The position numbers and the translations under genes are program-made. Shown in pieces: positions 47,996 to 60,881 of a stretch of DNA of 64,000 bases. The stretch is from Xylogone sp. PMI_703 (taxonomy: Eukaryota > Ascomycota > Leotiomycetes). The notes under the pieces are model-generated. The model was not told the origin of the DNA. It saw nothing but the letters and a program-made list of their open reading frames with translations, and did no database searches. The first letter of the stretch is position 1, and every line of letters begins with the position of its first letter. The DNA lies in contig JAJTUQ010000002.1 of the NCBI GenBank assembly GCA_021399445.1, positions 806,001-870,000 on the forward strand, given 5' to 3'.

Positions 47996-50900
47996 ATGGA
48001 CAGATCGAAAGGTCGGATTCCGGCTAGCCAGGAACGTCAAGATGGATCTCACTGGGAGTTGCGACAGGTAGATATGGTGAGGATGCTTCTGGATTCGGGA
48101 ACGGAAGATGGAGGATCGAGCTCTGGAGATACTCAGGCCATCTACCGTCAACCTCGCCCTGGTGTAGATTACCAACTAGGATTTTCGATGAGTCAATCTC
48201 TGTCGCCATTGCGTAGCTTTCGAAAGTGTCGACCGGCAGTTCTAGGTTTTCTCTTGCTCCTAGTTTTAAGCGTTGGGACGGCTCCTGCTTCTGCTGCATT
48301 CGTCAACTTCCAGAATTGCCTGTCCGAATCTTACAAAACGCAGGCGCCGCTGTCTCTTCAGTTCGTCCCGCTATACGTGAACGCTGTTTTCAATACAAGC
48401 AACTCGAACTATAACCTTAATGTCACGGTGTGGGGCAATGTGACGGGTTCTGGCCCAAATCCTCTTGTCAACCTCCCGCCAGGGAATAATACGGACTACT
48501 GGAACAATCCCTCCAATACTCAAGGTAAAATCCAGGATGTCCCAGATCCGTCGGCGGAGAAACCGTACCTCACTACATTATTTAACAAGGTGAATGTCCT
48601 GACATATGAGCCATTCAACGAGGCAGTCGACTTTTGTGATCAAATTGTCAATGGGTCATGCCCTCTTGGTCCATCATTTACCGCAAATAAGTGAGTATTG
48701 CATCTGTAACGACACCTAAATATCAGGCGTTGCTAACTTGGTATGTAGGAGTGATCCATATGACTTCCCATCGTTTTCTATGTCCCACAACTTCTTTTCG
48801 AGTTACGAATTCACGTCATTCACAGCTACGCAACTCATAAGAAATGGCGATGCAAAGTCTACACTTATAGGCTGCATTTCTACTATTATAACCCCTGACC
48901 TTGGGGGCAGTTTGAGCAATGTTCTTAGGTTCCTGCCGTTTGTTATCTTGGTCATGGTTGCTATTGCGACGGCATTTGCAGCGGTATATAGTCCTTGGGG
49001 TACAACAGATGTCTTTCGTTGGACTTCGAACTACGGTCGTGACGATGATCTCCTGCGCCTCGTCACCCCCGGATTTGGAGACTGTCTTCAGTACATTCAG
49101 TTTGTGGTTCTTACGGGGAGTCTCAGCATCAGCTACCCTGGATTTTATCAGCCTATCATCAGCAAAGCTTCTTGGTCTGTTCTTATGTTCAACCAGAGCT
49201 TTGTCAGCCACGGCCCAGGTGCCCAAAGTCTCGTGGATGGCATTTACGTTACCAACGGAATATATGGCCTTGACATCCTGCGGCAGTTAGTGGGGATGAG
49301 CCAAATGGATGATATATGGGCTGGCATGGCAGTATGGCTCATGGTAATCCTAGCCGCTGTGATCACTTTGATACAACTTGGATTTGTGTCGAGGTGGGCA
49401 TACCGGCAAATCAACAACACCTCACAGGAGGATCTCAGAGCAAAGAACATGCCATTCTCGATGGGTAATGTGATCCGGATCGTGTTCAGCTACTTTCTCC
49501 TGCCAATCGTAGCACTATCCATGTTCCAACTAGTAATAGCAGGAAAATCCCCCGCTTTCACCGTTGCTCTGGCTGCACTAATGCTACTCTTGATAATCTT
49601 GTTTACAGGATGGCTACTTTACTTCATCGCTGCAACAAGACCGAGACAATTTCTCTTCGACGACCTCCCAACTGTATTGCTGTACGGATCGTTGTATAAT
49701 ACATACTCAGATAATGCAGCTCCGTTTGCTCTGGTTCCCGTGTTGCTCACATTTGTCCGCGGCGTAGCCATTGGAGCGGTGCAGCCTTCTGGAATTGCAC
49801 AGCTTGTGCTACTTGCGATATGTGAAGTCATCACGATCCTCACTCTTCATGCTTTTAGACCATTTCACTCCCCGACTTCGATGAACATGTACCACACAAT
49901 TGTGGCAGCGGTCCGATTTACATCTATGCTTCTCATGATTTCATTTGTTCCTTCGCTTGGCGTTTCTGAAGGGCCGAAAGGGTGGATTGGCTATGCCATC
50001 CTACTTATGCATGCGATAGTCCTTATATTTGGATTCTTTCTAAATGCTCTACAGACTATTGTTGAAGTGGCTGCCAGGCTGGCAGGAGCAGGTGGTGACG
50101 AAGGCGGCGCGACTCGAGGCGGCCTGGTCAAAGTCTTCGGAATGCGACAACTCTCTCGGCGGCTACCTCGAGTAGATGCTGGCTCACGACAAAGTCAGTT
50201 ATCAACTGTTGGTATACTAGACTCGGAACGCGATCAGAAAGGATACACGAGCAATGGAAGGGGCAGGAGTCAATCAGCTGGTAGCACTGGCGTCCTACTA
50301 AATAGACAGAGCGCGGTGATGGATAATTCAGGGATCGACCCATTTGGAGCAATTCCTTCACACGTCGTTGGGAGTGGTGGTAGTTCCCACACACCTACTA
50401 CACCAGGGGATGCAAGCACCTTCTCATTCATCCCCTCAACAGCGGCCCCGTCCCGAATCGGGCGCAGCCGTGTTCTTGCACTTGGACTGAGCACAAAAGA
50501 TGCAGCAGATCCATACTATCGTCCCCCAAGAATGAGGCGTCCGACCATAGAGGCTTACTCCCCCGGCGCCCGGAGCCGCGGATCCTGGGCTAGCGGAGAC
50601 TGGACGAACAGAAGATGGAGTCAGCATGAATCAGGAAATGCGGACGCGATAGAACCGTTAGATGGAGTGCCAGGTAGAGGTACCCCCGTTCCGCAGCTAG
50701 ATCCAATGGTCAACGAACTACGGCGATCAAAAGCCGACTACTCGACTCGAGAGGTCGACTTCTATTACGGTGTGCGTGGGCCAGCTCTCAATGCCAATGT
50801 CCCGAACCGACGGATCAAGACGGGCCCCTCAGATCCCACTGGAATACCCGCTTCGGCTGTCGGGTGGTTCAAGAGCCTGTTTAATGGGAAAACGAAGGAG

Positions 50901-51605
50901 AAGGGCAAGGGATTTGAAGTGGTTAGGAGTCATCGCATGCCGCCAGGGATGAACCTGGGCAATGGGCCCGGCCAAGAAACACCTCCAGAAGGTATTCCAG
51001 TAGCAGCGGTTGGAGGTGTTCGTCGTGGAACTATTGATTCTGACTCCGAGGATGAAACCATTCGGCCAGGAAATCGTCGGAAAGGAAACACGGAGGAAGC
51101 AACAGCACACGAGAATGAGAATCTAGTTAATGCAGAAGGCTCTGAGGATGGGGAGGAAGAGTATGAAGATATCCATGTCTCAGATTTGCCGCCATCGCTC
51201 CCAGGGATCGAGCCTGGAGAAGACATTGAACTTCCGAGCAGATTTCCATCTAAGGCTAGCTCTCGGCCGGCACGGGAAGCCCAGCTAGTTGATGCGCCGC
51301 CGGTACCTCAGGTTCCGCGAAAGAGCTCGAAGAGACAATCGCAGGCCTTGGATCTGATGCCAACCATCACGAATAGCAGTAGTAGGGATCAGCTGCAAGC
51401 AGACCAGCATAGCCAGCGATCCAATCCGTCGCCGGCATTCAGTAACTTCTCAACGAGCGAGCGGCCCACGGGCATGGGCTATGTGCACCAGCACAATATC
51501 CAGACTGTTGATCCGGGAGAGAACCCGCAGTTTTTAGGCACCTCTGCCGAAGTTGTGAATGATTCACGCAGTTCTGTTTCGTCATTTGATCACCAGCAAC
51601 ACTGA
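47996..51605 (+). CDS. TRP-like membrane protein with N-terminal ML-like domain
   Basis: Two exons (47996-48690, 48749-51605) give up to 1183 residues. A hydrophobic signal segment (RPAVLGFLLLLVLSVGTAPASA) is followed by a lumenal ML-like domain (AAFVNFQNCLSESYK, NVTVWGNVTGSGPN) with several N-glycosylation sequons. Then come roughly nine membrane spans (FLPFVILVMVAIATAF, WAGMAVWLMVILAAVITLIQ, IVFSYFLLPIVALSMF, ALAALMLLLIILFTGWLLYF and others) and a long cytosolic Ser/Pro/Glu-rich tail from about residue 670. This is the fungal TRP/flavin-carrier (FLC/Pkd2-like) layout, linked in other fungi to calcium handling, haem or FAD transport and wall integrity. The frame is open from the ATG at 47996, but the ATG at 48188 lies just before the signal segment and may be the real start (1119 residues). 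Confidence 0.88.
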
Positions 51606-53164
51606 GCAAAACACACAATAATCCCTCTCCTTTCTCCTTTCTCTGGATCCAATTTACGGTTGTTGTCTAGGCTGTCACGAATCTCCTTTTGTTGTCTTGT
51701 GCGATGGAGGAAAAAAAGCAAAGATTTTGTGGGCGTTGGTGCGTCTTTTTGATCATCTTTTGAATAGCCATATATCCTATATCTTTTATATATGCATCTA
51801 TGTAATCTAGGCGGGATCATGGAGTCTCAGGGTTGGAGGCAGCAGTTATTTGAGCAGCAACGGGCAGGGTACAGATAGTCGGAGGTCAACACTTATGACG
51901 ATACATAATCCTGCGCTCACCCGCCTATAATAATGCCAGCAAGGCATACTAAGAAAATCCAATTGAAGAAGAAAAATAAACATATATAATACGATGGGTC
52001 TCGGAGAGGACTCGGCGCAGATATCAAAAAAAAATACCTTGATAAATTTATGCTTATAAGGTTGTGAACTCGGCGAGACCATCAGTCTAGTCAACCTGTG
52101 TACCCCCCAACAGTCCATGGGGTTCCAGTTGTAAATACGAGATACGAAGGAGGCGAGCAGCGAGGAGACGTGACAGAGAGGTACAAGAAACACGTGGGCG
52201 CGAACGGCCAGGGAAGGGTCCAGGGAGGGCACGAGAGATGCGTCCGCCAAGCAGAGGGGCACTGAAGACTACAGTAGCTGAAGGCTTGGGGGGAAGCTGC
52301 GCAAGCCCCACCGAGGTGTGGCGCGGGCAAAGCGGTGGGAAGCTCGGGCTGCCCTCATGTCAGTGATGCCCCGCCTTTGGCTGGCTCTTTGACACACCCC
52401 GGGTGTGCGCATACCGGCGAAAGACTTTATGCTGGGAGTGGATTCTCTCGAGGAGCGGTCACGGATGACGGAGCGCAGAGCATCGCCGACTTTTCACAGA
52501 TCTTGTACGCATGTACGAATTGGAAGAGAGATCCTGCACAAAACCAATGTGGATGAGCAGAGATCAGGCGAGGGATGCGGATAAAATGATACCTTCTCGA
52601 TCCTCTCAGGCTCACACTGCTTCTGCCTTGCACTCAGCATGATGCACGGCTGCAACCACAGTTGCCAAGTACGTAACCCGGCCATGTACCGCACATGCCG
52701 CAGCAGTGACGACGGTGATAATAGATTGATGAATACTGTAATTTTTCTGTGTGTAATAAAGCCTTGAAATCTTGAACTGTGGCTGTGCGCCATCGCAGCA
52801 ACTGCAACGAAAGAGGCGGCCGAGCCCTGGACCCAACCAGAGGGCCTCCAGCATTCGCCCAGATAGTCGCCGATGCTGCGTCATTTGCACCGTCTGCGTC
52901 TCATCAACTTTCGCTCCCCTGTTGCCTTTTCACCTTCACATCCCCCCTCTCTCCCACCCCGGTTGGGTATCCTCCTTTTCTGCTAAGATATCTGCAAAGC
53001 CATTCAACCCTTTCTTCCTCCTTTTCTTCCCTTCCCTCACTCGCAAACTGCCCTTGCACCTCTTTTCTGCCAAGCTTTCAACTCACGAAACCCTTGACCT
53101 GCTGGTTTTGCATCCAACACCGCGCAGCTGTTCTACTCCTGCATTGATCAGTGCTGTCACCAAC
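51606..53164. other. Intergenic region with a CT-rich leader
   Basis: 1.56 kb with no supportable gene. From about 52890 to 53060 the + strand is strongly CT-rich, typical of the 5' leader of an expressed fungal gene, and it precedes the oxysterol-binding-related gene. Confidence 0.5.
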
Positions 53165-55280
53165 ATGGTCAGCCTAGGTCACTCCCACCGCCGGGTCTCA
53201 GCGGCAAGTATGTCATTCACCGTGGGATGGCGGGGATTTGTGAAGCTTCCAACTATCTCTCGGATCCTCAGCTTTTTTGCTCTCTCGCCCACTGCTGTCA
53301 GTTAAATACCAGCTGTGCTAACGGATGTTGCGGAGCCAGGTCAGCCCTCTTCCGTCGACGAGGGCAAGTCGGATGGGCCCGAGGACGAGACCACCGTTGT
53401 TGAGCCCGAGCAAGGAAATGGTTCGTTGTCAATTATTTGATTTCATCTAATCCAGAGGGGCCTAAGATAGCTAATAATACCTTCTCGACACACAGTGCTC
53501 TCCCACATCATTTCGCAACTCCGTCCAGGTGCAGACCTGAGCCGGGTGGTTCTCCCAACCTTCATCCTGGAGCCTCGAAGTATGCTAGAGAGAATTACAA
53601 AGTTAGTTGTACACCCCAGCCTTGCCGGATAGATAAATACTTGCACCTGGATGGGCTCAGAAAAAACGCGAACTGTTGGACTAACCGCACCTAGCTTCAT
53701 GGCCCATCCGGAAACACTGCTGCCCATGCCCGAGATTGATGATCCAGTCGACAGATTCGTGTCTGTGGTGAAGTTTTATCTGAGTGGATGGCATATCAAA
53801 CCACCGTAAGCACGATTACCAGCAAAGATTCAAGCTAGCAACCAGAGCTTACATTGGACTCTTAGTGGCGTTAAGAAACCTTTGAACCCAATTCTTGGAG
53901 AAACGTTTACCTGTTACTGGGAATATCCGGATCATACGCGAGGCTTTTATATCTCTGAACAAACCTCACACCACCCTCCGAAGTCTAGCTACTTCTTCAT
54001 GGCACCAGAGCATCACATACGGATAGACGGAACTCTGAAGCCCCGCAGCAAATTCCTGGGAAACTCGGCAGCGAGTATGATGGAGGGTATTGCTATCTTG
54101 CGATTCCTCAATCGAGGAAAGACTCCCAAAGGAGAAGCCTAGTCAGTAGAATCCAACTTTGATATTGCATCGTCCTCGGCTAGTGCTGACCAGTCTCTTC
54201 TAACAGCATCCTCACTCAGCCTAACATGTATGCTCGAGGAATTCTGTTCGGTAAGATGAAGTACGAACTCGGTGACCACAGCTACGTCCGATGTCCTGAG
54301 CTTGGCCTTACTGCCGATATCGAGTTCAAGACCAAGGGCTATTTCGGAGGTACTTATAACGCAATTGGTGGCACGATCAAGAATGAGCGAACGGGGGAGG
54401 TGCTTTTCGAGCTCTCTGGTATGTGGACCGGCGAAATGTGGAGCAAGGACGTGAAGGTATGTCTCTATCAAAGGTGTGGCGGTGGTAATGGTGCTGAAAT
54501 TAGAAGCAGACTGGACGTAAAGAGTTGCTATTCAATGCTACAAATGCGAAACATACTCCACCAGTAGTACGACCATTAGAAGAGCAAGATGACCGTGAAT
54601 CCCAGAAATTATGGCAGAAGACGGCTCAAGCTGTCAAAGACCGAAACCACGAGCTTGCAACGGATGAAAAGACAAAGATAGAAGACATGCAGAGAGACGA
54701 GGCCGCCAGAAGAGTAGAAGATGGCATCGAATGGCACCCAAGATTATTTAGAAGAGTAAGAGGTGGTCCTGGAGGTGAAGACGAAGGTGCCGAAGATTTA
54801 GATTGGATCTTAAATGCTAAGATGTGAGTCTGCTGTTACCTAATGTTCCGTGCCGAATTCTCTAATGTTCGAAATTATTGCAGTGATGGCAAAACTCCTG
54901 AAGAGCAGACCAAGCAGATTCTAGCAGTTACACCGATTGTACGAGGTCAGAAGTTTCATAGGGAGGCTATCCCTCCGCACCATGCGCAATCCCAATCCGT
55001 CTCCAGACAAGTCTCTCATGATCCTCAGGGGGAGGCCACGCACGAAGATCTAATTGACTTTGGGCAAAACGATTCAAACACTGTGCCAGCACAAACGGCC
55101 AAACCAACTGATGTAGAAAAGGCACTCATGTCTACTGGCCATGTAGCCCCGCAAGGCTCCTTAATCGATTTCCACGAAGATATGAAGAAAGATTTACCGA
55201 GCGGTGCTAGTGATCAGAAGTTGAAGAGACAAGATACAGATACTCAAAGTGTGGACGAGTTCGTAGATGCGGAGGGATGA
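53165..55280 (+). CDS. Oxysterol-binding protein-related protein, Osh6/Osh7 type
   Basis: Lipid-transfer protein of the ORP family; the Osh6/7 subgroup exchanges phosphatidylserine and PI4P between ER and plasma membrane. Eight exons (53165-53207, 53340-53420, 53496-53601, 53695-53805, 53866-54141, 54207-54456, 54510-54823, 54884-55280) encode 525 residues. The lid and entry region reads HIISQLRPGADLSRVVLPTF then ILEPRSMLERITNFMAHPE, which fits Osh6/7. The core follows: KKPLNPILGETF; the ORP fingerprint EQTSHHPP; and YNAIGGTIKNE, with GIEWHPRLFRR late in the domain. There is no PH domain or ankyrin repeat. The last 130 residues are a Gln/Asp/Ser-rich tail, longer than in yeast. The small 5' exons were placed by frame and by branch sites such as GTGCTAAC; exon 1 is the least certain. 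Confidence 0.88.
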
Positions 55281-55709
55281 ATAACTCGTTTGAACAGTCT
55301 GAAATCTGGTTGATATGAGATACCTTAGAAAGCACAGGCGTTTGATTAATAGTGTGGGAGCAAAAATTTAAGATGAGCTCCTCGGGATCTATGAGGTCGC
55401 TAAGATACCAGTTATCACGAGCATTCTCTAGAGGATATATCTTAACAAAAAATAGTACAGGTTCATTATACCTTCTGAGGTGTTCTCACTCGGTTTTATG
55501 ACGCTTGAGTATCACTTATAATACATGAATTCTTAAGAGTGCCAATAAAAAATGTTTCATCCTGAATCGCCTTCAACACCCCCATTGAGCCCTTGCCTTC
55601 CATCGAAATAGTATAGTTCTTCATACTTTTAGGCAAAATCGTTTTTCCATGTTGCATTCTTTGACGCCCAAATAAGTTCCAACAGATCCTAGCTGCCAGT
55701 TAAGCTAAT
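55281..55709. other. Convergent 3' spacer
   Basis: 429 bp between the stops of the Osh6/7-like and U2AF genes; AT-rich, no gene seen. Confidence 0.45.
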
Positions 55710-56411
55710 TTAATATCTCCTTCTTGTGGGCTCGGGGCTTGGGCTCCTGCTCTGACTCCGCTCATCTCTGCCTCTTTCTCGTAGCCATTTCTTCGTGCTG
55801 AGCTCGAGCTCCCTCTCCAGTTCTGGGCTCGGATTCTTCCTATGGATGAAATTGCAGAACCCACCCCTCACGCAACCTTCGCCACTGTTTAATCGGCAGC
55901 ATGCCTCTCGGAAGTCGGTGACGGGGGAGAGTTCGCAGTATATCGGACGCGCAGCATACCACCGTGAGTTCAACTCATCGCAAGCTTTTTGCGCCGAGTC
56001 TTCGTATTTGAAGCGCGCATAGACATTACCAATTAGATCTACAAGAAGTGTAAACATTAGCCACAATCTCTATACTGGATAAAGGAGAGAAAAATGTGAG
56101 GAAAACTCACGATCATTGTTGTTGTCACAAACCACTACCTCTTCCAGCTCCCCAAACTTACACATCTCGCACCAGAAATCCTCGTAAAAGGCATCAAAGT
56201 GGTTCTGCAGCTGACTGGCATTCATCTTGACCTTTGGATCGTATGCTGGATTCTGGTAAAGGTTCGGCAGGAGGATGGTTTGACTGTAGGATGGCTTGAC
56301 ATGTTTTCTGGAGCACCGGTCACCGTGTCGGCACGCGCCAATCTTGTAGTAGAAGGAGCAGTTGACTTTGTCGGCCTCAGTACCGAAGATACTGGCGAGA
56401 TAGTTCGCCAT
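55710..56411 (-). CDS. U2 snRNP auxiliary factor small subunit (U2AF23/U2AF35)
   Basis: Splicing factor that pairs with the large U2AF subunit and recognises the AG at the 3' end of introns. Two exons (56411-56111, 56038-55710) give 209 residues, close to fission yeast U2AF23 (216). It begins MANYLASIFGTEADKVNCSF, and the first CCCH zinc finger is CSFYYKIGACRHGDRCSRKH. The UHM-type RRM runs from QTILLPNLYQNP to IGNVYARFKYEDSAQKACDEL. The second CCCH finger is CRLNSGEGCVRGGFCNFIH. The tail is Arg/Ser-rich (SQSRSPSPEPTRRRY), an RS-like end shorter than in animals. The intron join restores DHLIGNVYARF. Confidence 0.95.
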
Positions 56412-57007
56412 TGCGAGAGGATGCTGCTACAAAGTTTCGTGAATGTAAGAGAGCTCGGATAGGAAGCTTATTGCTTTTGCTGTTGCTGTTGTGATGGTGT
56501 GAAAGTCCTAAGGAGGATGCGTCGCAGTTAAGGAGTATCGCCAGAAGTTGAATACAACTATAATCACACACACGTCCCGTTAGAGTGTGGTGCCTCTTTT
56601 GTGGTGGAGTTGTATGTGTTTGCCACGGTCTTTGGAATTCTCGAGGCAGTACATATAGAGCTTTCAAACGATCACCAAAACGGCTTAAGTCAAATTTGGC
56701 CGGATTCCGGGGTGCTGACTAATCCGTATGCAAGAGTGTTCCAGAACATCTCTGAGATCTCTTAGTAAAGCCCTCTACTGTAGGAGGTTCCTGAATATAT
56801 TGGCCACTGATCTTCAACCGTTACTAGGTTAAAATAATTGAACTAGATGATCACTGGAAACGTGTGGGGTCACACTGGCAAAATCAATTCCAGCAACAAT
56901 AATTGAAATTATTACTCGAAACAATCCAATTGGCACAAGTTATTACTTCTGGGGCGTATTAGCTCATACATCTTTCCATTTGTCTCTATCTAGTGGGACA
57001 TAGTGTC
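56412..57007. other. Intergenic region, U2AF promoter and VAS1 3' end
   Basis: 596 bp between two minus-strand genes. AT-rich toward the VAS1 end. No gene supported. Confidence 0.45.
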
Positions 57008-60000
57008 CTATTCTAGTTTTAATGCCTCAAATTGCTTGATAACTTCTTCAAACCCATTACGCTCTGTCTCTAGATCTTCTAGTTTTTTTCTTTCAACCTC
57101 CTGTAATTCTGGACTAACTTTCTCCTTATAACCTGGGTCATCAAGAATCTTTCTCTGCTTATCAATGCCTGCCCGAGTCTTCTCAAGCTTTTTCGTCGCC
57201 TTTTGAATCTCAGCATCAATATCAACGCGGTCCTTGACGTGTAAGAAAACAGCAGCAGCAGAGGAAACGGAGAAGAGAACACATCCGGTAGGACGTGGGT
57301 CGCTTGCGGAGAGGACTGATATTGAGGAAACTCCCTTGCCGGATAATGACTTGATAAACTGCATCTGTAACGTAACCGTCTCATGTGCTGTTGAATTATA
57401 AGTTTGTACAAAGACTATTTTTCGTTAGCAGGATAATTACAAAAATAAAAGGATCCTATTCTTACCGTTGCCCTGATCCTTGAGAGAGTACTCAGCCATC
57501 AACGAGCGAATTCCTTTGGAGACACCAAGCACAAGATCATAGGCAGCTTCAGCCGCAGGATTGTGCATATTTTCGTCGAATTTCGGATACGAAGCTACGA
57601 CAATTGAAGGAGTCTTATCCTCGGCACGACGCGGAAGTCTCTGCCAGAGTTCCTCAGTAAGGAATGGCATAAACGGATGAAGCATTGTTAAGGCGCCTTC
57701 AATGGCGGTATAAAGAGTGTCCAGTGCAGAACGTTTCTCTTCGGCTGTACCATCCTGAAGGATGCTCTTAGAGTTTTCAATATAAACGTCAAAAAGCTCG
57801 TAGCAGTATGCATATACGGCCGATGTCGATCTCATAAACTCACGGTCTTCCAGAGCTTGATTGATGTCTCTAGCAGCAACCGTCATCTTATGAAGCACCC
57901 ACAACTCAGCAAGTGACTCTTTCCCGGTTATCTCGGCAGATTTTCGAGGAACAAAATCTGTATCTAGCCTGCCGAGCACGTACTTCGTCGCCTGATATAT
58001 CTTGTTGCAGAATTTGCGGTAACCGTGAATTACCTTCACGTCAAATGCAATATCACCACCCCCAGTCGTATAAGCAACCAAGGAAAAGCGGAGCGCATCT
58101 GTTCCACACTGTGGTATTCCATCGGGAAAAGCGGTCCTCTGATATTTGGTGGCCTTCTCCACTTCAAGTGGGTTGAGGTTACCCGTTAAGAGCTTCTTAT
58201 GTAAATCTTCCAGAGCGATGCCTTGGATTACATCTTGAGGATCAATAACGTTACCTAAAGATTTAGACATCTTACGACCATCAGAGTCTCGAATTAGAGA
58301 ATGGCAGTACACCTCAGTGAAAGGGACCTTTCCAGTCATTTTTAGACCAAGCATGATCATACGAGCAACCCAGAAGAACAGAATGTCCCAACCTGTCTCT
58401 AGGATAGATGTAGGGTATAACTTCTCGAAATCATGGGTTTTATTCGGCCATCCCAGTGTAGCAAACGGCCAGTGGCCAGATGAAAACCATGTATCAAGAA
58501 CATCCTCATCTCTCTTAAGAGTGAAGGTCTTTCCGGCCAAGACTTTCCTAGCTTTGATTTCTGCTTCCTCCTCTGTTCGCCCAGCAAACCACAAGTTTCC
58601 ATCGCTATCGTCATGACTTTCACCCTCGATAACCGCAAAGTACATGGGTGCTTGATGGCCCCACCATAACTGGCGAGAGAGACACCAGTCATTAATGTTC
58701 TCCATCCACCTAAGGTAGCTTTTCTCTGCTGATTCAGGTTTGATCTTGATCTCTCCATTCTTAACGACTCTGATGGCGTCATCTGCCATTTCCCTCATCC
58801 TCATCCACCACTGTGGTTTCATGAGAGGCTCAATTATATCCTTCGATTTCTCGCATAGGGGCACAGTCATTGGATTATCCTTCTTGTCAACATACAGTCC
58901 GGCTTTCTTAAGATCATCCTGGATCGTATACCGAACATCAAAGCGCCTTTGTCCTTCGTAAGGCCCGGTATTCTCATTCATCTTGCCATCGTCTGTGAGG
59001 ATGTTGATAAATTTAAGATTGTGCCGCTGTCCAAGAGCGAAATCGTTATGATCATGAGCAGGCGTTATCTTCACTGCACCGGAACCAAAATCTTTCTCGA
59101 CGTAATCATCTGCCACGATGGGTAATAACCGGCCTTTAATGAAAGGATGAACTGCATTCTTCCCTACAAGATGTTTATAACGCTCATCATCCGGATGCAC
59201 AGCAATACCGGTATCTCCGAGCATCGTCTCAATACGTGTAGTAGCTACCTCGATCTTTTCATCTGACCCCTCAACCGGGTATTGGAAATGGATAATAACT
59301 CCAAATTCAACTTTTTTATCATATCCTGGGACATCTAGGAGCGTTCGACCTGAGAGCTCTTTGTTGTTAACCTCAAGGTTAGATAGTGCGGTGTTGAGTT
59401 TGGTACACCAGTTTACGAGGCGGTTGGCACGATAGATGATGCCCTGTTCGTGGAGAGTGACGAAAGTCTCAGTTATAGCGGCAGTGAAGTTCTTGTCCAT
59501 GGTGAATGCCTCTCTGGACCAGTCAAAAGATCCACCCATATTTCGTAAAACGTTGTTAATCTTTTGGTGATACTCCTCCTTCCAATCCCAGACTCTTTCA
59601 ACAAACTTTGCCCTGCCCAGATCATGACGGGTTTTCTTTTCTCTGCGCCAGAGCATGTTCTCTACTACACTTTGCGTGGAAATTCCTGCATGGTCACATC
59701 CAGGAAGTAAGAGCGTCGTTTTGCCGTGCATACGATTCCATCGTATCATCAGATCTTGCAAGGCATTGGGGAGAGCATGGCCCATATGCAAATTTCCAGT
59801 AACATTAGGTGGGGGCTCCACGATCACAAACTTTCCTTCAGGTTTCACTTTGCCATCCGTTGTAAATTCAGGCTTGAAAAATCCCTCTTTCTCCCACCAA
59901 GCATACCATGCAGACTCAACAGCAACCGGGTTATAGGCTTTGTATTGGGGGTCATCGAAAGACTTTAGGACTGGAGGCCGAAGTCAGCGACTACAAGGAT

Positions 60001-60468
60001 TAGTGAACTAGGATGAGATACCTACTTTTCTTTTCTCCTGGTGGCGTATCTTCAACGTATGGAGGCAATGCCTCCTCCTCAGCCTTCTTCTCAGCCTTGG
60101 CTTTCTTTTCTTTATTTTTGCTAGGAACTCCAGAAGCAGCTGTATTTGCGGCTTTGGCCTTTTTTTGCTCAAACTTAGCCTGTTTCTCTGCCTTTTTACG
60201 CTCTCTTTCCACTACAGAAAAGTCGAGTTAATCTATAGGTAATCTCGTAAAAATTGAAAGAATACGCTCAGAGCGGGGCAATTTACATTCTTTTTCAGAT
60301 TTCACTTTCTTGTCACCATCAGTTATTGGAGTTGTTCCACTATCTGGATTTTGTGTTGCTGGCAAATCATTTCTATCCCCAGCTATAGCAATCCGGTTAG
60401 CGATAGTAGATTCATAGTAAAAGCAATATTTTCTTACTTGGCGGGGCACTCGCAGAGTGTGAGGCCAT
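57008..60468 (-). CDS. VAS1: Valyl-tRNA synthetase
   Basis: Class I aminoacyl-tRNA synthetase that charges tRNA-Val. Five exons (60468-60438, 60382-60287, 60211-60026, 59970-57466, 57414-57008) encode 1074 residues from the ATG. A Lys/Glu-rich N-terminal extension is followed by the catalytic domain: HIGH-type motif in [15 protein letters not shown], the CP1 editing insert ([19 protein letters not shown]), and the KMSKS loop in [14 protein letters not shown]. The anticodon-binding part ([20 protein letters not shown]) and a C-terminal coiled coil ([23 protein letters not shown]) follow. In yeast one VAS1 gene makes both cytosolic and mitochondrial enzyme from two ATGs. Here the same frame continues upstream of the ATG into a basic, presequence-like stretch that contains no ATG (see findings). 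Confidence 0.95.
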
Positions 60469-60881
60469 TGTAGCACGTGGAAAGTTCAAAGTACTTCTGA
60501 AAGGCGACCTGCGCACCCAGAGTGCTCTGGATAGGATTCTGGAAGTCGTCTTGGAAGGTAATCCCAGTGGCTTAATTTTGGGTAACAGAAGTGGCCTCTT
60601 ATGATCAAAGTTGCCCACGAAGAGTCACAAGCTCAGGCTTGAGTCACAAGAAATACAGGTATTAAGGCATCGAAAATCCCAGGTACCACCGTACCGCAGT
60701 ACTCGTACTGCATGAGAGACTGAGGCATTATTGCATAATTCGTGTAACCCAACCACAACTCATAATTGACGAGGCTGCGCAAGGCTTCGATTTACTCTAA
60801 ATACCCCTAATTCAAACATCGTACACAATCTCAACCGACAGGAATATCAATCTATTTCTATGTAACCCATTATATCATCAA
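60469..60881. promoter_or_regulatory. Bidirectional spacer of VAS1 and the MutL homologue
   Basis: 413 bp separate the VAS1 ATG from the MutL-homologue ATG. The VAS1 side (to about 60618) stays open in the VAS1 frame and may be translated. A small GTAC cluster lies at 60682-60710. Confidence 0.5.
60682..60710. repeat. GTAC-rich intergenic cluster
   Basis: Four GTAC tetramers in about 29 bp in the VAS1/MutL divergent promoter. Confidence 0.5.

Noticed and set aside
52772..53305. 177-codon open frame upstream of and overlapping the Osh6/7-like gene
   Set aside because: It starts at TTG, is low-complexity because of the CT-rich leader, and overlaps exon 1 and intron 1 of a well-supported gene.
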